This document shows positions 40,401-48,029 of a stretch of 64,000 nt of DNA, piece by piece. A program made the translations under genes and the position numbers. Numbering within the stretch: position 1 is the stretch's first letter; the number at the start of each line of letters is the position of its first letter. The DNA is from Nostoc sp. NMS8 (lineage in GTDB: Bacteria > Cyanobacteriota > Cyanobacteriia > Cyanobacteriales > Nostocaceae): the NCBI RefSeq assembly GCF_017115045.1, contig NZ_JABXKK010000035.1, positions 1 to 64,000 of the forward strand, given 5' to 3'. The notes beneath the pieces were generated by a model, which saw nothing but the letters and a program-made list of their open reading frames with translations, had not been told where the DNA came from and did not search any database.

Positions 40401-40584
40401 TTCAGAAGCGCGTCGTCCTTTAGGAATTGCGATCGTTGGTGGGTTGCTGTTCTCTCAGATATTGACTCTCTATTTGACTCCAGTTTTTTACATTTACATG
40501 GAGGCATTACGGAAGAAGCTCGGACAACCGAAGTTTTACCGCTCTTTCTCGAAAAAGAATTCAGGAATCAGAAACCAAAATTAA
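37450..40584 (+). CDS. RND efflux permease, second copy
   Basis: About 1044 residues, paralogous to the preceding pump over its full length (shared F-I-R-R-P, V-V-D-D-A-I-V, L-Y-E-D-F-I-H-P-I-T-I-L-S-G-L-P-S and the end Y-I-Y-M-E). One adaptor with two different RND subunits resembles MdtABC, where MdtB and MdtC form a mixed trimer; a heterotrimer here is inferred. A frame extends upstream to 37339, but the ATG at 37450 (MNLSELFIRRPVMTTL) aligns with the start of the first pump. Confidence 0.93.
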   Translation: MNLSELFIRRPVMTTLVMMGILIFGLMSYLLLPISALPNVEYPFISVSASLPGATPETMASSVAAPLERQFTEIAGLNSFNSTSSTGSTNISLQFDFSRRVEDAAKDVQAAISAAAGQLPAGMPHPPTYRKVNPSVSPVIYLYMYSETQPISTVDEYAEVTVGQPISMIDGVAQVQVFGQQQYAVRVQVDPRELASRGIGLSQVKTAIQQGNVNLPTGSLSNTYKTYTIQANGQLTDAASYRQLIVTYKNGAPVRLQDLGQVIDSAQNVKVSNLYSDRKVTNRHSVVLAVQPQPGANTVNIVDSIQELLPTLREQVPKSIEMGIMYDRSQTIRASVSDVKFTLVLSICLVVLVIFLFLRDITATLIPSLALPVAIIGTFAVMYLSGFSLDNLSLMALTLSVGFVVDDAIVVLENIVRYREMGESPLDAALKGSREISFTILSMTLSLVAVFIPIMFMSGIIGKLFHEFAVTIAVAILVSGFVSLSLTPMLCSRFLSSPHQQRPNRLYQFLEGGFDLLLQGYDWTLKPILKYRLMTLIGSGILLVMTVYLFTIVPKGFIPTEDTGQLMANTKGAQDISFDDMRRHQQKVVDIIRKDPNIEAVDSIVGASGPNASVNSGRITIRLKPRDQRQLSADEIIQELTPKLRRVVGVKTFLRSPPAIPIGGQQTNSTYQFTLQSLNLQDLRQYVPKLVDKVKTLPGLRDVDSDLQLSTPQIQVQIDHNKAATLGITAQQVEQTLSAAYGSSQVSTIYTPNDQFYVILEVKPEFQRDPSALSMLYVQSSTGKLVPLSAIANITQNVGPLTVTHVAQLPSATISFDTLPGTSLSQATDAIKQAASELLPSTITPSFQGSAQTFQQSFNDLGALLLVSILVIYLILGILYEDFIHPITILSGLPSAGFGALLTLLIFQVDLNLYSFIGIILLVGIVKKNGIMLVDFAIEAQRKEGKNSFDAIYAACLIRFRPIMMTTMAALIGTLPIALGTGVGSEARRPLGIAIVGGLLFSQILTLYLTPVFYIYMEALRKKLGQPKFYRSFSKKNSGIRNQN

Positions 40585-40606
40585 GAATGAATTTTGAACG
40601 AAAACT

Positions 40607-40677
40607 TATATTGTGGTTTCATTTTTGTTCACTGCTAGCTTTTTGGGGCAAAAGATAAATACCCCCAGAGATTACAG
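40607..40677 (-). pseudogene. Decayed copy of the pgsA-end/hicB-start junction
   Basis: Read on the minus strand, this segment matches the last codons of pgsA (copy of 41123-41171, roughly 87% identical over 45 bases). It is followed directly by a copy of the hicB ribosome binding site and first codons (ATGAAACCACAATATA). The roughly 100-base spacer present in the intact locus is missing. Fifteen bases at 40607-40621 are identical to 40993-41007. It is a truncated partial duplication. Confidence 0.7.
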
Positions 40678-40783
40678 CAGTTTGCAACTAAATGAGGTAC
40701 AGAACCAAGAATTCACAAATCAAATTATTCTTCTCCTTCCTGCCTCCTGCCTTCTCCCAAGGGGAGACGCTATAGGATGAGGA

Positions 40784-41008
40784 TTACACAAACTGAAAGG
40801 AAACATTTGCAGTCAAAGGCTCTGGCAGTGGTTTTCCTTGTGCTTGGTAATCTTCAATCAAAAGTTCTAGTATTTCCTCACCATTATTGAGAGCATCTGC
40901 GTAGGTATCTCCATGAGTGTGTGCATAAGGGCCAAACTCAGGTAGGCTGACGATGTATTTTTTATCTTCTATCGACCACTGAATTAGAACACTATATTGT
41001 GGTTTCAC
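40784..41008 (-). CDS. HicB-like antitoxin-family protein
   Basis: A 74-residue HicB/UPF0150 domain protein: MKPQYSVLIQWSIEDKKYIV, then the acidic L-P-E-F-G-P-Y-A-H-T-H-G-D-T-Y-A-D-A-L family core. GTG start at 41008 with GGAG six bases before. No DNA-binding helix-turn-helix tail and no HicA toxin gene are present on either side, so it is probably a solitary family member rather than a working toxin-antitoxin pair. It lies about 100 bases downstream of pgsA in the same direction. Confidence 0.8.
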   Translation of the reverse strand: MKPQYSVLIQWSIEDKKYIVSLPEFGPYAHTHGDTYADALNNGEEILELLIEDYQAQGKPLPEPLTANVSFQFV

Positions 41009-41110
41009 TCCTGTTCTCCTTTGATGTCTTCTTCCTCTAATTGTTTTATTTCTATAAGCTGATTATCTGGAAAAATCCCAGACCTATTAGGAACGATACA
41101 GTAGATGTTT

Positions 41111-41629
41111 TCAATCAGCCATGCTAGCTTTTTGTGGCAAAAGATAAATGACTCCAGAAATTAAAGTCAAGCCAACAGAAATCCAAAAAGCAATCAAAGA
41201 GGGAAATTGCCAAACTTCAGGTAGGGGTGCGATCAGAAGTGCGATCGCCACTATTTGACTAACAGTTTTGAGTTTACCCCAAATATTCGCCCCGGTAATT
41301 GTCGTTTGATTCACCCGCCAACCTGCGATCGCTAGTTCCCGCGCTAAAATCAAAAACACTCCCCAAGCTGGCACTTTTCCTAGTTCAATAAAAACCAGCA
41401 ATGGCGCAAGTACCAGAAATTTATCTACTAAGGGATCAAGAAATTTACCCAATTCACTAATTTGGTTGAGTTTTCGCGCCAAATAGCCGTCTAACCAATC
41501 AGTCAATGCAGCAACGATAAAAATCGCCAAACAGATCCATCTAGCTTCGGGTGTGGGATTATATAAACCGTAAAGCAGAAATGGTACACCCAGAAGGCGA
41601 GAGAAAGTAATCCAGTTGGGTAAAGTCAC
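41111..41629 (-). CDS. pgsA: CDP-diacylglycerol-glycerol-3-P phosphatidyltransferase
   Basis: A 172-residue integral membrane CDP-alcohol phosphatidyltransferase with the complete motif D-W-L-D-G-Y-L-A-R-x8-G-x3-D-x3-D (residues about 43-69) and five to six transmembrane helices. It makes phosphatidylglycerophosphate, the committed step to phosphatidylglycerol, an essential thylakoid lipid. It starts at GTG 41629; the GTG and the GGAG nine bases upstream both lie in a dispersed repeat also seen at the anti-sigma candidate start. Confidence 0.93.
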   Translation of the reverse strand: MTLPNWITFSRLLGVPFLLYGLYNPTPEARWICLAIFIVAALTDWLDGYLARKLNQISELGKFLDPLVDKFLVLAPLLVFIELGKVPAWGVFLILARELAIAGWRVNQTTITGANIWGKLKTVSQIVAIALLIAPLPEVWQFPSLIAFWISVGLTLISGVIYLLPQKASMAD

Positions 41630-41672
41630 GTCGCTTCGCTCCGAATTAAAAATTAAAAATTAAAAATTAATA
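41625..41672 (-). repeat. Dispersed start-site repeat plus AT heptamers
   Basis: Read on the minus strand, about four AAAAATT-type heptamers precede GGAGCGAAGCGACGTGAC, in which GGAG is the ribosome binding site and GTG the start of pgsA. The element shares 17 of 18 bases with the one at 13196-13224. Confidence 0.7.
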
Positions 41673-41809
41673 ATCTCCAAAAATAAATTTAGTTGCCCTG
41701 TTATCAGAAAGAGGCAGGGGGACAAACTTACTACAACTTCTCTTTCTCTCCCCACTTTCCCCCTAAGCGTGGGAAAATCTGTTTTCTGAAGCTCTTTTAA
41801 AAGAATACT

Positions 41810-43225
41810 ATGACTGAACACACAGAATTCCGCATCGAACGCGATTCGATGGGCGATCGCCAAATTGCTAGTAGCGTTTATTACGGTATTCAAACGCTGC
41901 GGGCTATCGAAAACTTCCCCATTAGCGGCATCAAACCTTTACCTACTTACGTAGATGCGGGATTGATAATTAAAAAAGCTACAGCAATTGTGAATGGAGA
42001 ACTAAATTGCATTCCCCAAGATATTAGTCAGGCAATTGTCCAAGCAACTGATGAAATCTTAGCTGGGAAGTTCCGGGATCAATTTGTTGTGGATGTTTAT
42101 CAGGCTGGTGCTGGAACATCCCACCACATGAATGTCAATGAAGTTCTGGCAAATCGCGCCTTAGAAATTCTTGGTGAAGAAAAGGGCAATTACAAACATG
42201 TTAGTCCCAATGATCATGTTAATTATGGACAGTCTACCAATGATGTGATCCCTACGGCAATTCGCATTGGTGGATTATTAGCATTATCTAAGACATTACA
42301 CCCAGCTTTAGAGAAGGCGATCGCATCTTTAGAAAACAAAGCTGTAGAATTTCAAGATATCGTCAAATCTGGCAGAACCCACTTGCAAGACGCTGTACCC
42401 GTGCGTTTGGGTGAAAATTTTCGCGCATGGGCGCACATTCTTACAGAGCACCAAAACCGGATTTACACCGCCTCTGGTGATTTAATGGTGCTGGGTTTAG
42501 GAGGTAGTGCAGCCGGAACGGGTTTAAATACTCATCCCTTATATCGCGCCCGTGTGGTAGAAGTTCTCTCAGAATTGATTGATACTCCTTTAGAACCTGC
42601 GCCCCATCTCATGGCAGCTATGCAGAGTATGGCCCCATTTGTGAACGTTTCTGGTGCTTTACGCAACTTAGCGCAGGATTTAGTCAAAATATCTCACGAC
42701 TTGCGGCTGATGGATTCGGGGCCAAAAACGGGCTTGAAAGAAATTCAACTGCCTCCAGTGCAACCTGGTTCCTCGATTATGCCAGGTAAATATAACCCAG
42801 TCATGGCAGAGATGACATCAATGGTGTGTTTTCAGGTGATGGGTTATGACAGTGCGATCGCATTAGCCGCCCAAGCCGGACAATTAGAATTAAATGTGAT
42901 GATGCCACTGATTGCTTATAACCTAATTCACAGCATCGAAATTCTGGGTAATACCATCGCTGTCCTTACAGAACGTTGCATTGAGGGAATTTCTGCGAAC
43001 CAGGAACGTTGTTTAGCTTATGCCGAAGGTAGTTTAGCCTTAGTAACCGCACTAAATACCCACATCGGTTATTTAAATGCCGCAGCTGTGGCCAAAGAAT
43101 CTTTAGAAACTGGTAAATCTTTACGGCAGATTGTTTTAGAACGAGGATTGATGAGTGAAACAGACTTAGCCACAGTCTTAAATCTAGAACAAATGAGTGG
43201 TATCTTACCGCTTAAAACAGAATAA
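41810..43225 (+). CDS. aspA: Aspartate ammonia-lyase (aspartase)
   Basis: A 471-residue member of the aspartase/fumarase superfamily. Motifs in order: S-V-Y-Y-G-I-Q-T near 26, G-A-G-T-S-H-H-M-N-V-N-E-V near 102, S-T-N-D-V-I-P-T-A near 143, T-H-L-Q-D-A near 190, and the signature loop G-S-S-I-M-P-G-K-Y-N-P near 321. The T-S-H-H-M-N version of the second motif favours aspartase over fumarase, as does the lack of fumC-specific residues; fumarase remains the alternative. It would release ammonia and fumarate from aspartate. Monocistronic as far as can be seen. Confidence 0.88.
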   Translation: MTEHTEFRIERDSMGDRQIASSVYYGIQTLRAIENFPISGIKPLPTYVDAGLIIKKATAIVNGELNCIPQDISQAIVQATDEILAGKFRDQFVVDVYQAGAGTSHHMNVNEVLANRALEILGEEKGNYKHVSPNDHVNYGQSTNDVIPTAIRIGGLLALSKTLHPALEKAIASLENKAVEFQDIVKSGRTHLQDAVPVRLGENFRAWAHILTEHQNRIYTASGDLMVLGLGGSAAGTGLNTHPLYRARVVEVLSELIDTPLEPAPHLMAAMQSMAPFVNVSGALRNLAQDLVKISHDLRLMDSGPKTGLKEIQLPPVQPGSSIMPGKYNPVMAEMTSMVCFQVMGYDSAIALAAQAGQLELNVMMPLIAYNLIHSIEILGNTIAVLTERCIEGISANQERCLAYAEGSLALVTALNTHIGYLNAAAVAKESLETGKSLRQIVLERGLMSETDLATVLNLEQMSGILPLKTE

Positions 43226-43307
43226 TATTTATGGGGCATTGGGAAGAGGCAGAGGGGCGGGGTGCAGGGGGCAAGGGGAAGAATGAAAAATTACCTCCTT
43301 CTCCTCT

Positions 43308-43370
43308 GCTCCCTGCTCCCCGCTCCCTGCTCCCTGCTCCCTGCTCCCTGCTCCCTGCTCCCTGCTCCCC
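43308..43370. repeat. Nine GCTCCCT heptamers
   Basis: Nine consecutive 7-base units, seven of them exactly GCTCCCT and two GCTCCCC. They lie between aspA and the DUF362 gene and fall within an artificial N-terminal extension of the latter's frame. Confidence 0.85.
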
Positions 43371-43393
43371 CAATCCCTTATCCCCATCCATCT

Positions 43394-44365
43394 ATGCAGA
43401 CTCAAAAACCATCTGTTAGTCTAATTCGGGCTACATCTTACGAACAAGAGGCTTTACGAGAATCCTTAGTTACACTGCTAGAACCTTTTGGAGGTATGGC
43501 GGCGTTTGTGAAAAAAGGCGATCGCGTTTTACTCAAACCAAATCTACTTACAGGCTCGCGTCCTGGTAAAGAGTGTATCACCCGTGCCGAACTAGTTTAC
43601 GAAGTTGCCCAGATGGTAATTGAGGTTGGTGGTAAGCCATTTTTGGGCGATAGTCCTGCTTTTGGCAGTGCCAAGGGCGTAGCAGTGGCAAATGGCTATC
43701 TACCTATTTTAGAAGAACTCAATCTTCCCATTATCGATTTTCATGGTCAGCGCTACCAAACCGTTAGTGAGAATTTTAACCATCTGCGGCTGTCTAAAGA
43801 AGCAATGGAAGCAGACGTAGTAATTAACCTACCGAAAGTGAAATCTCATGCCCAATTGACATTAACACTGGGCGTAAAAAACTTATTTGGTTGTGTCCCC
43901 GGCAAAATGAAAGCTTGGTGGCACATGGAAGCTGGAAAAGACGCGGATAGATTTGGTGAAATGTTAGTAGAAACTGCCAGGGCAATTAACCCTAACTTAA
44001 CCATATTAGATGGGATCATTGGTCATGAAGGAAATGGCCCCAGTAATGGAGAACCTCGCCAACTAGGCATTTTAGCAGCCGCATCAGATATCTTTGCCTT
44101 AGATCGGGCAATGGTAGAAATCCTCAATGTTCTTCCAGAACAAGTGCCTACAGTTGCAGCTTCCCAAAGACTAGGAGTTTGTCCAGAACTTGCTGCCATC
44201 GAGTTTCCGCATTTAAATCCTGACTTATTAAAAATACAAGATTGGCGGCTACCAGACAATTTAATGCCCATCGATTTTGGTATGCCCCGCGTCATTAAAT
44301 CTACATTTAAGCATCTTTACACCCGATTTATCAAGGAACCTATGAGTGTTTATGGAAGGGAGTAG
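43394..44365 (+). CDS. DUF362-family protein
   Basis: About 323 residues of the DUF362 family. Typical elements are K-K-G-D-R-V-L-L-K-P-N-L-L near 40, F-L-G-D-S-P-A near 85, N-L-P-K-V-K-S-H near 145 and G-V-K-N-L-F-G-C-V-P-G-K near 160. Family members often carry an added ferredoxin domain; this one does not. The biochemical role is unknown. The ATG at 43394 (MQTQKPSVSLIRA) is chosen because the longer frame from 43262 translates the heptamer repeat. A terminator-like hairpin follows near 44500. Confidence 0.82.
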   Translation: MQTQKPSVSLIRATSYEQEALRESLVTLLEPFGGMAAFVKKGDRVLLKPNLLTGSRPGKECITRAELVYEVAQMVIEVGGKPFLGDSPAFGSAKGVAVANGYLPILEELNLPIIDFHGQRYQTVSENFNHLRLSKEAMEADVVINLPKVKSHAQLTLTLGVKNLFGCVPGKMKAWWHMEAGKDADRFGEMLVETARAINPNLTILDGIIGHEGNGPSNGEPRQLGILAAASDIFALDRAMVEILNVLPEQVPTVAASQRLGVCPELAAIEFPHLNPDLLKIQDWRLPDNLMPIDFGMPRVIKSTFKHLYTRFIKEPMSVYGRE

Positions 44366-45356
44366 GGAATGGGAAGAGGCAGAGGGAAAAGAGTTTTCCC
44401 CTCTGCCCATGCACCATGCCCAATCTAATGCAAACTTCGTTACAGCAATTCCATTTATTAGCAGAGTAATCTGTAATTACCCTCCGATTGCTTAACCAGA
44501 CCGCCCTATGATAGTTAGTGGCGGTTTTTTTAGTTGATTAATTTGTTATGCAGGTTATCTTTTGAGATTTTGATTTATCTAAAAAGTTATACAGATTTAG
44601 GATCTAGAAATTGGAATTGGGTATTTTGTTCAAATATGAGCAAAGTCTGGGGATAACCCTCTAGACCACTTTCTAAAACATTTTTTACTCTACCTATATA
44701 TAGATTGACAAAAATACTGTGATATTACGCAGATTTGAAAATTTAAATCTGAAATATTTTTGAAATATTTGTTTAGTATTATCACTTAATCCATGCTACA
44801 CAACACAGTTAATGTATCTGTATTTATTCGGTAGTCATGATTGGTTACAAAAATCATTCCTGCCCATTTCTTCTCTAGCTTCAAATATTGTTGTGTATAA
44901 CTACCGTATAACAATCGAGAATACTGAATATTTATCAGTATCTTTGCGGTTTTGTATCCTGTATCACAAATTAGTAATTCCAGTAAAATGACCTTATCAA
45001 AGCCTTTACAGAGATGTTATAATTATGAAGTATCAGACAAATACATTTTGCTAATTAATCTTTAAGCAGCGAAAAAATGTAGTTTATAATGCTGTTAAAG
45101 TTAGCTTTAGGTATGCGAACCCTTACACCATACAGGGAAACATCTGAAAATATTAATCACAAAAGAAAACATGATTTGTTGACTTGTAACTTGGTATTAA
45201 GAATTTCATGTATAAAAACGCTATTATGACAATTGTAAAACTGGTTTAGCTTGTAAAATGCTACACATTTTACCGTTTAAAAATAGCTACAATAGCATCA
45301 AGACTCTCACTCAGAGAGTAGACCTACATAGTGTTACGAAATAACTTCAATTTTGT
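44366..45356. other. 991-base AT-rich gap
   Basis: This is the longest stretch without a gene. Besides the hairpin at 44500-44530 it contains no coding frame of note on either strand and is unusually AT-rich. A small hairpin (ACTCTC / GAGAGT) lies near 45302-45319, just before the small membrane protein gene and possibly in its leader. Unannotated small RNAs cannot be excluded. Confidence 0.5.
44500..44530 (+). terminator. Intrinsic terminator after the DUF362 gene
   Basis: ACCGCC (44500-44505) pairs with GGCGGT (44520-44525), with a 14-base loop and a run of T after the stem. It lies 135 bases after the DUF362 stop. Confidence 0.6.
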
Positions 45357-45545
45357 ATGAATTCAAATAGCCAGTCTGCCAATTCTGCCGACACATATTC
45401 CCAACGTTTGGCAGACATTGTGGGAACTGCCATCGCTCTGTTGACTCTTACCCTACCCGTATTTGTCATCGCCCACTATTCTTCAACTAATGTTCAAAAT
45501 AACCCGCAACCACTGATCCAAAACCTACAAGGAAGTAAAGATTGA
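45357..45545 (+). CDS. Small single-pass membrane protein
   Basis: A 62-residue protein: a polar Ser/Asn-rich N-terminus, one transmembrane helix at about 22-42 (IVGTAIALLTLTLPVFVIAH), and a short polar tail. It has no chlorophyll-binding ExxNGR motif, so it is not a HLIP. It follows a 991-base gap and precedes a strong hairpin, suggesting its own transcription unit. The family is not recognised; the composition and the clear membrane helix support it as real. Confidence 0.6.
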   Translation: MNSNSQSANSADTYSQRLADIVGTAIALLTLTLPVFVIAHYSSTNVQNNPQPLIQNLQGSKD

Positions 45546-45766
45546 TAAAGCTTTCTAGTAGCTTTTCCCAGCAGGAGAGCTACAAAAAGCAGAACACTGA
45601 TTTTGAGACGACCTCTGTAGATGTGAATGTAGTTCATCAGAAATAAGCTGAACCAATAAGCTGAATCTGTATTGTGTAACTCCAGATTTCAGAAATCTTG
45701 ACAGAATAGAGGGCTTTCGTCCTCTAACAGTAATCAAAGGCGGAGGATATCCATAAATACCCTCTT

Positions 45767-45805
45767 GGAAAAAGCGTTGCGAACTTTCCTCGCAACGCTT
45801 TTTCC
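45767..45805. terminator. Perfect 16-bp bidirectional hairpin
   Basis: GGAAAAAGCGTTGCGA (45767-45782) pairs perfectly with TCGCAACGCTTTTTCC (45790-45805) around a 7-nt loop. It lies 220 bases after the small membrane protein gene and 180 before ppa. A second small hairpin (AGAGG / CCTCT, about 45710-45725) lies before it, so the region could also be the 3' end of a small RNA. Confidence 0.75.
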
Positions 45806-45985
45806 ATCTTTTGGCTAATTCAAGAGAATAGGTTACAGCTTCAAAACTGGATGCTCCCAAAGTTTCATTCCCCAGCCCCCAGAAATAAATACCTTGGGAA
45901 GAAAGCCATATTGCCCTAAAATTCTACACGGGGAGCGAAGCTGACTGAGTGCCCCCATGATTCACTGTTATCAGAGGAGTTTTTT

Positions 45986-46498
45986 GTGGATTTATCTCGT
46001 ATTCCTGCCCAACCGAAACCTGGTCTAATCAACGTTCTGATTGAAATTGCTGGCGGAAGTAAAAATAAATACGAATACGATAAGGAACTACAAGCTTTTG
46101 CTCTAGACCGAGTACTTTATTCCTCGGTACAATATCCTTATGACTACGGCTTTGTACCCAATACTTTGGCTGATGATGGCGATCCCCTAGATGGTATAGT
46201 CATAATTGACGAGCCGACCTTTCCAGGTTGTGTTATTGCCGCGCGACCGATTGGCTTTTTGGAGATGATTGACGGTGGCGATCGCGATGAAAAAATCCTT
46301 TGTGTTCCTGACAAAGATCCGCGCTACACTCAAGTAAAATCCCTGAAAGACGTAGCACCACACCGCTTAGATGAAATTGCTGAATTTTTCCGTAGTTATA
46401 AAAATTTGGAAAAAAAGGTGACTGAAATTCTCGGTTGGCAAGATGTGGACAAGGTTGCAGCTTTAGTAGAAAAATCCGTCAAAGCTTATAGAGGATAA
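45986..46498 (+). CDS. ppa: Inorganic pyrophosphatase (family I)
   Basis: A 170-residue soluble pyrophosphatase starting at GTG ([20 protein letters not shown]). It contains [12 protein letters not shown] near 21, Y-P-Y-D-Y-G-F-V-P near 50, and the metal-binding D-G-D-P-L-D-G near 64. It hydrolyses pyrophosphate from biosynthesis to drive those reactions. The ribosome binding site GAGG lies about 8 bases upstream. It is separated from panD by a 139-base repeat-bearing spacer. Confidence 0.96.
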   Translation: MDLSRIPAQPKPGLINVLIEIAGGSKNKYEYDKELQAFALDRVLYSSVQYPYDYGFVPNTLADDGDPLDGIVIIDEPTFPGCVIAARPIGFLEMIDGGDRDEKILCVPDKDPRYTQVKSLKDVAPHRLDEIAEFFRSYKNLEKKVTEILGWQDVDKVAALVEKSVKAYRG

Positions 46499-46575
46499 TA
46501 GAGGAGTTAGGAGTTAGGAGTTAAGAGTTATAAATTTTTATTCCTAACTCCTAACTTCTCACTGTTCACTCCTCA
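46499..46575. repeat. GTTAGGA heptamers with inverted copy
   Basis: Direct repeats of AGGAGTT/GTTAGGA (46502-46530) are followed by their reverse complement TCCTAACTCCTAAC (46540-46555), forming a possible hairpin after ppa. This is a typical intergenic heptamer repeat and may help end the ppa transcript. Confidence 0.6.
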
Positions 46576-46637
46576 CTTCACTTTGATAACTTTCCCTTGT
46601 TACGGATTTTAAAATCTGCCACCAACCCCAAACCAGA

Positions 46638-47021
46638 ATGCAGCGTACTCTCCTTTTGGCAAAAATTCATAATTGCACCCTCACAGGGGCGAATATCAAC
46701 TACGTGGGTAGTATCAGCATTGATGAAATCCTTTTAGAAAAAGCTGGTATTTTACCTTATGAACAGGTGCAAGTAGTTAATAGTGCCAACGGTCAGCGCT
46801 TTATTACCTATGCGATCCCGGCTCCAGCCCATTCAGGAGTAATTGAGTTAAATGGGGGTGCGGCACGTCTAGGCATTATTGGCGATCGCTTGATTATAAT
46901 GACTTACGGGCAGTTCCCTCCAGAAGAGGTAAAAAGTTACTCTCCTACGGTAGTCATTGTGGACGAAAAAAACAGGTTATTGGAAGTACGGCGCTACGAT
47001 GACCTGCTCAGTAAGGTCTAA
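46638..47021 (+). CDS. panD: Aspartate 1-decarboxylase
   Basis: A 127-residue PanD proenzyme. It should self-cleave between Gly24 and Ser25 (Y-V-G-S-I-S) to form the pyruvoyl group. Conserved A-I-P-A-P-A-H-S-G and L-N-G-G-A-A-R-L-G segments surround the active site. It converts aspartate to beta-alanine for pantothenate and coenzyme A. Twelve bases separate it from the MBL-fold gene, so the two are co-transcribed. Confidence 0.96.
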   Translation: MQRTLLLAKIHNCTLTGANINYVGSISIDEILLEKAGILPYEQVQVVNSANGQRFITYAIPAPAHSGVIELNGGAARLGIIGDRLIIMTYGQFPPEEVKSYSPTVVIVDEKNRLLEVRRYDDLLSKV

Positions 47022-47033
47022 TTTTCAAGAAAA

Positions 47034-47936
47034 ATGTCAAATTTTGAGTTGTTGGGTTCCCAAAGCTACATACCTGAAAAGTCTGCTACCCTGTCGAGTA
47101 GTCAAGCAGGTGAATTTCTCGTGCAATTCTGGGGTGTAAGAGGCTTGATTCCCACCCCAAGTAGCGACACTAACCGTTATGGTGGTAATACTGCTTGTGT
47201 AGAAATGCAGGTAGCTGGAAAACGCTTAATTTTTGATGGCGGCACTGGTTTACGGATACTGGGTAAAACTTGGCAAGAACTACAACAGCCATTAGAAGCC
47301 TATTTATTTTTTACCAACTGCCAATCAAACCGAATTCAAGGGTTTCCCTTTTTTGCGCCTGCATTTATTGGAGAAAATTGCTTCCATATTTACGGCACAG
47401 CTGCCTCAAATGGAGCCTCAATCAAACAATGCCTGTACGATCAGATGCTCCAGCCACACTTTCCTTACCCTTTACAGGTAATGCAGTCAGAATTGCAGTT
47501 TTACAATTTGACTCCAGACAGTGATGTGAAGTTAGATGATATCACTATTACAACTGCATTAATTAATCAAACTCAGCGGTCAGTTGGCTACCGAGTTACT
47601 TGGCAAGAATGTAATGTTGCTTACATCACGGATTTGCACCAGAATGCCGATCAAGTGGAGCGAGAGCGGATTTTAGAGTTTATTAAAGGTGTTGACTTGC
47701 TGATTGCCAATGCTACTTATACTCCACCGACATCTCACAACCATGACTCTGCTGATTTACTCTGGCAAGCTGCGGTGAATGCAGCTCTGAATGCTGGCGT
47801 TAAACGGCTAGCCATTTCTCATCATCACCCAGATGACCATGATGATTTTCTTGACCAGGTTCAAGTAGATGTTAAATCTGCTTTTCCTCAAGCCATAATA
47901 GCCCGTGAAGGTCTAGTATTAGTTGTTGGTAAGTGA
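47034..47936 (+). CDS. MBL-fold protein lacking metal ligands
   Basis: A 300-residue protein of the metallo-beta-lactamase fold (phosphoribosyl cyclic phosphodiesterase-like branch), with F-W-G-V-R-G near 33, R-Y-G-G-N-T near 49 and F-D-G-G-T-G-L-R near 67. The usual T-H-x-H-x-D-H-x-x-G is T-N-C-Q-S-N-R-I-Q-G (about 98-107), so all four metal ligands of that motif are replaced. The later His and Asp ligands also appear lost (L-I-N-Q-T-Q; I-A-N-A-T-Y), while S-H-H-H-P near the end is kept. The fold is otherwise intact and uninterrupted. It is probably a pseudoenzyme, perhaps binding or regulating. The gene lies 12 bases after panD; a link to PanD is possible but unproven. Confidence 0.85.
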   Translation: MSNFELLGSQSYIPEKSATLSSSQAGEFLVQFWGVRGLIPTPSSDTNRYGGNTACVEMQVAGKRLIFDGGTGLRILGKTWQELQQPLEAYLFFTNCQSNRIQGFPFFAPAFIGENCFHIYGTAASNGASIKQCLYDQMLQPHFPYPLQVMQSELQFYNLTPDSDVKLDDITITTALINQTQRSVGYRVTWQECNVAYITDLHQNADQVERERILEFIKGVDLLIANATYTPPTSHNHDSADLLWQAAVNAALNAGVKRLAISHHHPDDHDDFLDQVQVDVKSAFPQAIIAREGLVLVVGK

Positions 47937-48029
47937 TTATTTATTGGCATTTTTTAATCAGTGGTAGAGTGATGCTTACGGTGGCAAGCTACCCACAAGC
48001 ACTGATTTGTCAATTCACTTTTCTGTTGA

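Noticed and set aside
40784..41008. Complete HicAB toxin-antitoxin system
   Set aside because: No HicA-like frame lies on either side of the HicB-like gene.
45555..45860. 101-codon minus-strand frame upstream of ppa
   Set aside because: It runs through the perfect hairpin at 45767-45805 and has an unnatural composition; more likely non-coding.
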